Below are positions 1 to 4,971 of a DNA stretch of 8,321 nt, one piece after another. Origin of the DNA: Candidatus Corynebacterium faecipullorum (lineage in GTDB: Bacteria; Actinomycetota; Actinomycetes; Mycobacteriales; Mycobacteriaceae); NCBI GenBank assembly GCA_019114925.1, contig DXEO01000039.1, positions 1-8,321 of the forward strand, written 5' to 3'. How positions within the stretch are numbered: the stretch's first letter is position 1; each line of letters begins with the position of its first letter. The notes under the pieces were generated by a model. The model had not been told where the DNA came from. It saw only the letters and a list, made by a program, of their open reading frames with translations, and searched no databases. The position numbers and the translations under genes are program-made.

Positions 1-696
1 GTGGTCAGCGTGCAGGATGAGGAGCTTGTCCAGAGCCTTGGCCACAACCGGGTCAACCTCGTACTCCTCGGTTGGGTAACCAAACATCATGCGCAGGAAG
101 TTCTCGCGCGCGTTGAGCTTGTTATCCGGGTACATATAAGGCTTACCCTGCGATGCACGGTAGGCATAAGCGGCCAGCATCGGCACCTTAGCCAGCAGGC
201 GGACGGTAGCCTTGTCCAGCTGCTCCTCATCCAGCGGGTCGAGCTGGTCCTGGTAGTAAGCGGAGAGAATGTTAACGGAGGAGGCCAGCACGGCCATCGG
301 GTGCGCATCGCGCGGGAAGATGTTAAAGGCGGCCTTAAAGTCCTCATCCAGCAGGGTGTGGTGGCGAATCTCAGTGTTGAACTTCGACAGCTCATCCTCG
401 GTCGGCAGGTGGCCCTTAATCAACAGGTAGGACACCTCGTTAAAGGTGGCGTTCTCAGCCAAATCCGCGATGTCATAACCACGGTGGCGGAGAATGCCTT
501 CTTCACCATTAATAAAGGTGATCTTGGACTCGGTGGAACCGGTCGCCGCATAACCTGGGTCGAAGGTCACCAGTCCTGTCTCGTTACGGAGCTTGCCAAT
601 ATCGAAACCGGAGTCACCCTCCGTGGACTGCTTAATATCCATCTCGTACTCGCCGCCGGGGTACTGCAGTACAACCTTGTTCTTTTCAGAAGCCAC
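1..696 (-). CDS. gltA: Citrate synthase, N-terminal part (truncated by window edge)
   Basis: Citrate synthase condenses oxaloacetate with acetyl-CoA to citrate, the entry step of the TCA cycle, in the cytoplasm. The 232 visible codons start GTG-Ala-Ser-Glu-Lys and include GLVTFDPGY, GSTESKITFI, GILRHRGYDIADLAE, SYLLIKGHLPT, FPRDAHPMAVLASSVN and LNARENFLRMMFGYPTEEYE. All are type I hexameric citrate synthase signatures, nearly identical to C. glutamicum GltA. The left edge cuts at ILHADH, the beginning of the conserved HADHEQN segment that carries an active-site histidine. About 200 C-terminal residues lie outside the window. The GTG start is supported by the purine-rich Shine-Dalgarno GGAAAGGAAA four bases upstream (701-710) and by an in-frame stop shortly before it. 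The gene has its own promoter at 762-789 and runs divergently from serC. Identity is very secure; the exact start is likely. Confidence 0.97.
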   Translation of the reverse strand, partial: MASEKNKVVLQYPGGEYEMDIKQSTEGDSGFDIGKLRNETGLVTFDPGYAATGSTESKITFINGEEGILRHRGYDIADLAENATFNEVSYLLIKGHLPTEDELSKFNTEIRHHTLLDEDFKAAFNIFPRDAHPMAVLASSVNILSAYYQDQLDPLDEEQLDKATVRLLAKVPMLAAYAYRASQGKPYMYPDNKLNARENFLRMMFGYPTEEYEVDPVVAKALDKLLILHADH

Positions 697-722
697 GTGT
701 TTTCCTTTCCTCAATGTTCAAC

Positions 723-738
723 GCCGGCTAAAACCGGC
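723..738 (-). other. Small hairpin in the gltA 5' untranslated leader
   Basis: A GC-rich inverted repeat GCCGG / CCGGC flanks a six-base A/T-rich loop. Read on the gltA transcript it is GCCGG-UUUUAG-CCGGC. It falls inside the roughly 59-nt leader predicted between the gltA transcription start near 755 and the GTG at 696. There is no U tract directly after it, so it is unlikely to be a terminator. It could stabilise the mRNA or be fortuitous. Structure is seen; function is inference. Confidence 0.4.
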
Positions 739-761
739 ATGACAGATCTAAACCTCTTCAC

Positions 762-789
762 ACTGTAGCAAAACTTGTGACTCTGCCAA
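762..789 (-). promoter_or_regulatory. gltA promoter (-35 TTGGCA, 16 bp, extended -10 TGC-TACAGT)
   Basis: On the minus strand a -35 hexamer TTGGCA (789-784) is followed after 16 bp by TACAGT (767-762), which fits the actinobacterial TANNNT rule and is preceded by TGC, an extended -10. The predicted transcription start is near 755, giving a leader of about 59 nt. This is the best-formed promoter in the window. From established work on C. glutamicum, gltA is controlled by RamA, RamB and GlxR and has more than one transcript, so another start is possible. Confidence 0.7.
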
Positions 790-791
790 CA
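776..791. promoter_or_regulatory. Candidate GlxR (CRP-type) binding site
   Basis: TGTGA-CTCTGC-CAACA matches 8 of 10 conserved positions of the GlxR consensus TGTGA-N6-TCACA; the left half is perfect and the right half has two mismatches. It overlaps the -35 and spacer of the gltA promoter, a position that would favour repression. GlxR is the cAMP-responsive global regulator of Corynebacterium and is known to control gltA in C. glutamicum. The match alone is suggestive, not proof. Confidence 0.4.
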
Positions 792-797
792 TTGGCA
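784..797. promoter_or_regulatory. Perfect palindrome over the gltA -35 (operator-like)
   Basis: TGCCAA-CA-TTGGCA is a perfect inverted repeat with six-base arms and a two-base centre. Its left arm is exactly the gltA -35 hexamer read on the minus strand. A protein binding this dyad would block or reshape RNA polymerase at gltA. It partly overlaps the GlxR-like site at 776-791, so the two may compete. The binding protein is unknown; part of the symmetry may be coincidence. Confidence 0.4.
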
Positions 798-800
798 ATC

Positions 801-813
801 CTGGCAAAGTATC
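801..813 (-). promoter_or_regulatory. Candidate RamB binding site
   Basis: The minus strand reads GATACTTTGCCAG. It contains the complete ACTTTGC core of the RamB 13-mer (AA/GAACTTTGCAAA, from memory) and matches 9 of 13 positions. It lies just upstream of the gltA -35 and about where a serC -35 would fall, so one protein could affect both genes. RamB is an acetate-metabolism repressor reported at gltA in C. glutamicum. Flanking positions are imperfect. Confidence 0.35.
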
Positions 814-835
814 TAGCGCGCGAACGAAATTAGGT

Positions 836-841
836 TACACT
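836..841 (+). promoter_or_regulatory. serC -10 box, leaderless arrangement
   Basis: TACACT fits the actinobacterial -10 rule TANNNT and ends six bases before the serC ATG at 848. Transcription would start on or next to the A of the start codon. No Shine-Dalgarno is visible before the ATG, which agrees with a leaderless mRNA. No good -35 hexamer is seen 16-18 bp upstream. Confidence 0.55.
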
Positions 842-847
842 GCCCAC

Positions 848-1978
848 ATGAGCAACTCAGAACTCGTCCTGCCAGCAGATCTCCTACCTTCCGACGGCCG
901 TTTTGGCTGCGGGCCTTCCAAGGTCCGCCCCGCCCAAATTGAGGCAATCACCGCCGGTGCCAACGCCATCATTGGCACCTCACACCGCAAGCCAGCCGTC
1001 AAGAACCTCGTCGGCTCCATTCGTGAGGGGCTCTCTGAGCTATTTTCCCTGCCAGAAGGCTATGAAATCGTCCTCTCCCTCGGCGGCGCTACCGCTTTCT
1101 GGGATGCCGCAACCTTCGGCCTAATCGAGAAGAAATCCGCCCACCTCAGCTTCGGTGAATTCTCCTCTAAATTTGCTAAAGCCGCATCCGCCGCCCCGTG
1201 GCTCGATGCACCGCTCGTCACCGAAGCCGAAGTTGGCACCGCCCCGGTTCCGAAGGCAGCCGACGCCGAAGGCGCGGACATCATCGCTTGGGCCCACAAT
1301 GAAACCTCCACGGGAGCGATGGTCCCAGTGACCCGCCCTAATCCGGATAACGCAGAGCAGCTCGTCGTCATCGATGCCACCTCGGGCGCCGGCGGCCTGC
1401 CGGTCAACATGTCTGACGCTGACGTCTACTACTTCTCTCCGCAGAAGTGCTTTGCTTCCGACGGCGGCCTGTGGCTGGCAGCAATGTCCCCGGCAGCCCT
1501 CGAGCGCATTGAGAAGATCAACTCCTCCGATCGCTTCATCCCGGCCTTCCTCAACCTACAGACTGCAGTAGACAACTCCCGCAAGAACCAGACCTATAAC
1601 ACCCCGGCTGTAGCCACGCTGCTCATGCTGGAGAACCAGGTTCAGTGGATGAACGCCAACGGCGGCCTCGACGGGATGGTCAAGCGCACGACGGAGAACT
1701 CTTCCATCCTCTACAACTGGGCAGAGGCCCGCCCGGAGGCCACCCCCTTTGTGGCCGAGCCTTCCGCTCGCTCCCTGGTGGTCGGCACCATTGACTTCGA
1801 GGACAGCGTCGATGCCGCTGCGGTTGCCGCAACGCTGCGCGCCAACGGCATTCTCGACGTCGAGCCCTACCGCAAGCTCGGCCGCAACCAGCTGCGCGTG
1901 GGACTCTTCCCGGCGATTGACTCGGCGGACGTCACCAAGCTCACCAAGGCCATCGATTACGTCCTAGACAACCGCTAG
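848..1978 (+). CDS. serC: Phosphoserine aminotransferase (actinobacterial type)
   Basis: SerC is a pyridoxal-phosphate (PLP) enzyme that transfers an amino group from glutamate to 3-phosphohydroxypyruvate, giving phosphoserine: the second step of serine biosynthesis in the cytoplasm. The 376-residue protein has the expected length for the actinobacterial subgroup. Visible marks are FGCGPSKVRPAQ near residue 20 (substrate/cofactor loop), GTSHRKPAVKNLV near 38-50, SLGGATAFWDAATFG near 77-91, WAHNETSTGA near 149-158, the IDATSGAGGLP turn, and SPQKCFASDGGLW, in which Lys200 is the predicted PLP Schiff-base lysine. The C-terminal part contains LRANGILDVEPYRKLGRNQLRVGLFPAID, typical of the family. 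The ATG is not preceded by a Shine-Dalgarno but has a -10 box six bases upstream, suggesting leaderless expression. It runs divergently from gltA, as in C. glutamicum, and is followed by a hairpin and then sepH. Confidence 0.96.
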   Translation: MSNSELVLPADLLPSDGRFGCGPSKVRPAQIEAITAGANAIIGTSHRKPAVKNLVGSIREGLSELFSLPEGYEIVLSLGGATAFWDAATFGLIEKKSAHLSFGEFSSKFAKAASAAPWLDAPLVTEAEVGTAPVPKAADAEGADIIAWAHNETSTGAMVPVTRPNPDNAEQLVVIDATSGAGGLPVNMSDADVYYFSPQKCFASDGGLWLAAMSPAALERIEKINSSDRFIPAFLNLQTAVDNSRKNQTYNTPAVATLLMLENQVQWMNANGGLDGMVKRTTENSSILYNWAEARPEATPFVAEPSARSLVVGTIDFEDSVDAAAVAATLRANGILDVEPYRKLGRNQLRVGLFPAIDSADVTKLTKAIDYVLDNR

Positions 1979-2041
1979 GCTTCGCTCGAATCTCCTTCAG
2001 CCGCACAACAACATTTCTTGCATTTATTTGTTGCTGCGTAC

Positions 2042-2079
2042 AACATGCCCCGCGCTCTTGCCAGAGTTCGGGGCATGTT
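2042..2079. terminator. Long hairpin between serC and sepH (U-less terminator or operator)
   Basis: A perfect 11-bp inverted repeat, AACATGCCCCG (2042-2052) and CGGGGCATGTT (2069-2079), encloses a shorter inner repeat CTCT/AGAG (2055-2058 and 2063-2066) with a TGCC loop. It starts 64 bases after the serC stop, so it may end serC transcription, although no T tract follows. It also ends five bases before the sepH -10, with its centre about 37 bases before the predicted sepH start, so it could instead be an operator. The repeat is certain; its role is not. Confidence 0.5.
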
Positions 2080-2084
2080 CTGGG

Positions 2085-2090
2085 TAAAGT
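2085..2090 (+). promoter_or_regulatory. sepH -10 box
   Basis: TAAAGT fits TANNNT and predicts transcription starting near 2097, leaving a leader of about 36 nt before the ATG at 2133. A -35 at normal spacing would fall inside the preceding dyad and is not well conserved. TTGCCA at 2058-2063 is -35-like but lies 21 bp away, too far for a normal spacer. Confidence 0.45.
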
Positions 2091-2119
2091 GGACTTCATC
2101 ACATGTCCGCTACCAGGCT

Positions 2120-2125
2120 AAGGAG
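2120..2125 (+). promoter_or_regulatory. Ribosome binding site that fixes the sepH start
   Basis: AAGGAG lies eight bases before the ATG at 2133. The in-frame ATG at 2103 has no Shine-Dalgarno and would add ten residues not expected in the family, so 2133 is the better start. Confidence 0.75.
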
Positions 2126-2132
2126 CGCCATC

Positions 2133-3311
2133 ATGCGCGAGATTTTCCTCGCACCCAGCGACTCAACTGACTCCTCGCTCGTCCTCCGAGCTGAGGACGG
2201 TGAGGAGTTCTTCCTCGAAGTCACCGACGAGCTTCGCGAGCTTTTCGCTCCCGCCGACTCCGCCGAATCCGAATCTGAGACCGCGGCGGAAGACTCGGCC
2301 GCCCAGGAGGAGGGCGATGCCACCACAGCAACCGAAGATTCCTCCACCACGCCTGCACAGGCTGAGCGCTCCACCGGTTTGCGCACCGTCATGCCCGCCT
2401 CTGGTGGCTCACCTTCCTCCCCGCAGAGACAGCCCACACCGCAGGCACAAGAAATCCGCCTGCGCCCGAATGAGATTCAGTCCCGCATCCGCGCCGGCGC
2501 AACAGCTGCGGAGATCGCCGAGGAACTCGGCGTTCCGGAATCCCGCATTGAGCCTTTCGCGCACCCGGTGCTCTTGGAGAGGGCGCGCATCGCGGACATT
2601 GCCAAGCAAGCACACCCCATCCGCGAAGATGGCCCGGCCAAGCTCACCCTGTGGGAAATTCTGGCCACCGCCTTCGCCGCCCGCGGGCACTCGCTGTCGG
2701 AGGCCACGTGGGATGCCTACCGCCACCAGGGCGAGCCATGGATCCTGCGCATCACCTGGAAGACCGGGCTGTCCGCCAATGAGGCAGAGTGGACCTTCAA
2801 ACAGACCATGTCCTCGCCGGCCACGGTGGAAGCACGCAACTCCGTGGCTGCAGACCTGACGGACCCGGACTTCGTTCAGCCGGTGCGTTCACTGACCTCT
2901 GTCGGGCGCGGCGAGCGCTATGACGAAGCCATCGATGGGCGTGACTACGCCGAGGACCGGGAGGTCAACGAAGATGCGCGCGCTGGTACTCCCGGCGTGA
3001 CGGAGCTGTCCTCCTACGCTGGCGTCGACAACGCCGGCGACCGAGAAGATACCGACGGATACGCCGAACCTTCCGTGCTTCCCTCCCCACACGGTGGAGA
3101 ACACCCGGCCGAAACCACAAACGCTGAGGATGCGTCCGCCGCTAACGAAGAGTTCGCACAGCAGGCGGAGGAGAAGGAAACGGGAGTGGACGAGGACTTC
3201 CTCCAAAACCCGGAGCCCAAGCCCGCCAAGCGTCGCCGTAAGGCCGTCACCCCGCACTGGGAGGATGTGTTGCTCGGCGTTCGCTCCTCTACCAAGCGCC
3301 CCCGTAATTAG
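2133..3311 (+). CDS. sepH: SepH-family cell division protein (DUF3071, FtsZ partner)
   Basis: SepH is an actinobacterial protein, characterised in Streptomyces and mycobacteria, that binds FtsZ and promotes its assembly at division sites. This 392-residue protein has the family layout. Residues 1-38 are the conserved N-terminus (MREIFLAPSD...DELRELF). Residues 40-106 are a low-complexity acidic and Ser/Pro/Gln-rich linker. Residues 107-245 hold the conserved core with a helix-turn-helix-like segment (IRLRPNEIQSRIRAG...AEIAEELGVPESRIEPFAHPVL), then LTLWEILATAFAARG and EPWILRITWKTG. An acidic disordered stretch (about 255-362) follows, then a basic patch KRRRK and the terminal PHWEDVLLG motif, resembling the conserved C-terminal P-x-W-[DE]-[DE] motif of the family. 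The serC-sepH adjacency is shared with mycobacteria. A DUF6928 gene follows after 13 nt, so the two are probably co-transcribed. No direct role in DNA binding is implied by the helix-turn-helix fold. Confidence 0.9.
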   Translation: MREIFLAPSDSTDSSLVLRAEDGEEFFLEVTDELRELFAPADSAESESETAAEDSAAQEEGDATTATEDSSTTPAQAERSTGLRTVMPASGGSPSSPQRQPTPQAQEIRLRPNEIQSRIRAGATAAEIAEELGVPESRIEPFAHPVLLERARIADIAKQAHPIREDGPAKLTLWEILATAFAARGHSLSEATWDAYRHQGEPWILRITWKTGLSANEAEWTFKQTMSSPATVEARNSVAADLTDPDFVQPVRSLTSVGRGERYDEAIDGRDYAEDREVNEDARAGTPGVTELSSYAGVDNAGDREDTDGYAEPSVLPSPHGGEHPAETTNAEDASAANEEFAQQAEEKETGVDEDFLQNPEPKPAKRRRKAVTPHWEDVLLGVRSSTKRPRN

Positions 3312-3324
3312 CGAGTAGCCTGCC

Positions 3325-4155
3325 GTGGATACCCAAAGCGCTGTTCTCACTCTCTGGTACGTCACCGCCGCCGATCCCGCCGAGGTCCTCCGCGGCGAGC
3401 CCAAAGCCGACCGTGGCTTCGGCCGCAAGTTCCTCGCTCAACTCAACCCCTCTCTCCCCGTCACGCCCATTGGGCAATTCCCCCTCAACCGTTCTGCTGA
3501 GCCCGGCGCGAGCGAGTTCTATGTGGGTGGCTATCCCGGCGTGACCGTCGTGCAGACCATCATCCACGATGATCAGCTGATTCTCTCACAACTCTCCCGC
3601 ACCCTGCGCGAAGCCGTGCCTGCCACGGAGATTTACGCTTTCGCTTCCAATTCAGAAACCGGCTACGCCGGGTTTGCGCACTGGACGGGCAGCCGCCTGC
3701 GACGATCCCTGTGCGGAACGCGCTTTAACCTCTATGAGGATCACGGCCTGCCCGAAACCTTTGAAGCCCCCTATTGGGCCGGGGAAATGGATGAGCCCGT
3801 GGGCGGTATTTCCCTTCCCTTCGAGCCACTCACCATCACCGAAGCTGCCCAGGAGTTCTGGCTGGGCATTGAGGTGGGTGAGGACGGCCCAGACGTGGAC
3901 GTCGTAGGCTATGCCACTGACGGCCGCCCTGAGCCCAAGGTCGATACTCCCCCGCCCCGCCGAAGCGTGGGCGAGGTGGCCACCACCTCGGTGGCAAAAC
4001 TGGGCCTCAACGATTATGACGACTACGAGGAGCATGATCTCGAACCGGAATCCACCGGAGAGGAGATCCTTCGCACCGCCAAACACCTGGGCGGGCTGGT
4101 ACGCCGCTATGCGGTATCGACCGCGCGGAGCCTCTGGGAGCGTTGGCGCTCGTAG
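3325..4155 (+). CDS. DUF6928 family protein, function unknown
   Basis: This 276-residue protein has no signal peptide or obvious membrane segment and is probably cytoplasmic. The N-terminus (AVLTLWYVTAADPAEVLRGEP) resembles the DUF6928 opening seen in many Actinobacteria. Other family-like segments are EFYVGGYPGVTVVQT near 64-78, EIYAFASNSETGYAGFAHW near 102-120, and FEAPYWAGEMDEP...LPFEPLTITEAAQEFWLG near 146-181. No catalytic motif can be named. The tail (about 210-276) has an acidic stretch NDYDDYEEHDLEPE and then a basic amphipathic helix ending ARSLWERWRS. The GTG start is the earliest possible, because an in-frame stop lies six bases upstream; the Shine-Dalgarno is weak (GAG/TAG only). 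It follows sepH by 13 nt and is likely translated from the same mRNA. Its last 49 bp overlap the opposing methyltransferase gene. Family assignment is from recalled motifs. Confidence 0.75.
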   Translation: MDTQSAVLTLWYVTAADPAEVLRGEPKADRGFGRKFLAQLNPSLPVTPIGQFPLNRSAEPGASEFYVGGYPGVTVVQTIIHDDQLILSQLSRTLREAVPATEIYAFASNSETGYAGFAHWTGSRLRRSLCGTRFNLYEDHGLPETFEAPYWAGEMDEPVGGISLPFEPLTITEAAQEFWLGIEVGEDGPDVDVVGYATDGRPEPKVDTPPPRRSVGEVATTSVAKLGLNDYDDYEEHDLEPESTGEEILRTAKHLGGLVRRYAVSTARSLWERWRS

Positions 4156-4928
4156 AAGGCAATGGCTGCCGACGTCGCCACGTTGAGGGAATCTGTACCC
4201 TCTGCCATAGGAATGCGGGCGCGCACGTCGGTGGCACGCATGGCGTGCTCGGTCAGACCCGGTCCCTCCGCACCAACCAGCAGAGCCACCTTGTCTGCGC
4301 CTTCGAGGGCCTCGGCAATATGCACGGCGTCTGGATGAGGGGTCAGCGACACCAGCCGGAAACCCTTTTCACGCAGCTGCTCTAGACCCCGCTGCCACGT
4401 GGTGAAGCCGCCGTCGAAGCGCGCCCAGGGCAGACGCAGAACGTGCCCCATGGAGACACGCACCGAGCGTCGGTACAGCGGATCCGCCGCGCCCGAGCCT
4501 AAGAGGATACCGTCAACGTCCATGCCCGCGGCATTGCGGAAGAGCGAGCCAATATTTTCGTGGTCGCCCACGCCTTCCATGATGGCTAGGGTGCGAGCAC
4601 CGTCAATGACCTCATCTACGGTCCAAGCTTCCGCGCGGTCAGCCGCGGCGACGAGTCCACGGTGCATGTCGAAACCAGTGACCTCCCCCAACGTGGCTCG
4701 GGTGACCTGATAGACGGGGATATCCCCGACATCGTGGTGTTCCAGGAACGTGTCCAACTTCCCCTCAAAACCAATGATGCAGCGCACCGGGAAGCGGGAG
4801 GCGAGCAGGCGCTCCACGCACAGTGGGCCCTCACCAAAGACGAAACCCTCGCCGGACTTATCCGCGTGCTTGAGATCACGGATATCGTCCAGGCGAGGGT
4901 CTGTGGGGTCATCAATGACAAAACGCAT
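4107..4928 (-). CDS. SpoU/TrmH-family RNA 2'-O-methyltransferase
   Basis: SPOUT enzymes of the TrmH type methylate ribose 2'-OH groups in tRNA or rRNA using S-adenosylmethionine bound in a C-terminal knot. All three family motifs are present in this 273-residue protein: motif 1 ENIGSLFRNAAG (124-135, with Asn125 and catalytic-type Arg131), motif 2 LLVGAEGPGL (216-225, Glu221), and motif 3 IPMAEGTDSLNVATSAA (239-255, Ser247 and Asn249). The N-terminal part (FGEGPLCVERLLAS, residues 31-44) matches the usual substrate-binding domain. The target base cannot be read from sequence. The ATG has a -10-like TAGACT six bases upstream and no proper Shine-Dalgarno, suggesting leaderless expression; read-through from the permease gene 43 nt upstream is also possible. 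The last residues, after the knot, overlap the DUF6928 gene. Confidence 0.93.
   Translation of the reverse strand: MRFVIDDPTDPRLDDIRDLKHADKSGEGFVFGEGPLCVERLLASRFPVRCIIGFEGKLDTFLEHHDVGDIPVYQVTRATLGEVTGFDMHRGLVAAADRAEAWTVDEVIDGARTLAIMEGVGDHENIGSLFRNAAGMDVDGILLGSGAADPLYRRSVRVSMGHVLRLPWARFDGGFTTWQRGLEQLREKGFRLVSLTPHPDAVHIAEALEGADKVALLVGAEGPGLTEHAMRATDVRARIPMAEGTDSLNVATSAAIAFYERQRSQRLRAVDTA
4111..4124. other. Short hairpin in the convergent gene overlap
   Basis: GCGGT-ATCG-ACCGC forms a five-bp stem with a four-base loop. It lies inside both the DUF6928 and methyltransferase reading frames, near the methyltransferase stop codon. It has no T tract. It may assist termination in a place with no non-coding space, or be incidental. 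Confidence 0.3.
4138..4151. other. Second short hairpin in the convergent overlap
   Basis: GAGCG-TTGG-CGCTC, a five-bp stem with a four-base loop, ends one base before the DUF6928 stop codon. With the hairpin at 4111-4124 it gives two tight stems within 41 bp, usable on either strand. A terminator role is inference only. Confidence 0.3.
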
Positions 4929-4934
4929 GGCCCT

Positions 4935-4940
4935 AGTCTA
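4935..4940 (-). promoter_or_regulatory. Methyltransferase -10 box, leaderless arrangement
   Basis: On the minus strand TAGACT (TANNNT) is followed by six bases (AGGGCC) and then the ATG at 4928. The geometry is identical to serC. AGGG is too close to the ATG to act as a normal Shine-Dalgarno. No clear -35 is seen. Confidence 0.5.
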
Positions 4941-4971
4941 AGCGCCGAGCCAAGCGCTCATCCCAGGCGGG

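Noticed and set aside
1..768. Long open frame on the plus strand opposite gltA
   Set aside because: It is the antisense frame of an unmistakable citrate synthase gene and runs from the window edge through the gltA promoter. The translation shows no family resemblance.
2006..2033. CAACAA/TTGTTG inverted repeat after serC
   Set aside because: Six A/T-rich pairs around a 16-base loop are too weak to be a terminator beside the much stronger dyad at 2042-2079.
2103..2132. Earlier ATG for sepH
   Set aside because: No Shine-Dalgarno, and ten extra residues not expected in SepH. The ATG at 2133 has AAGGAG at good spacing.
2200..2859. Pro/Arg/Ser-rich open frame inside sepH
   Set aside because: A +1 shadow frame of sepH with low-complexity composition and no ribosome site.
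4941..4958. AGCGC/GCGCT hairpin between the permease and methylase genes as a terminator
   Set aside because: Only five base pairs, an eight-base loop, no T tract, and it abuts the methylase -10 box. Probably incidental.
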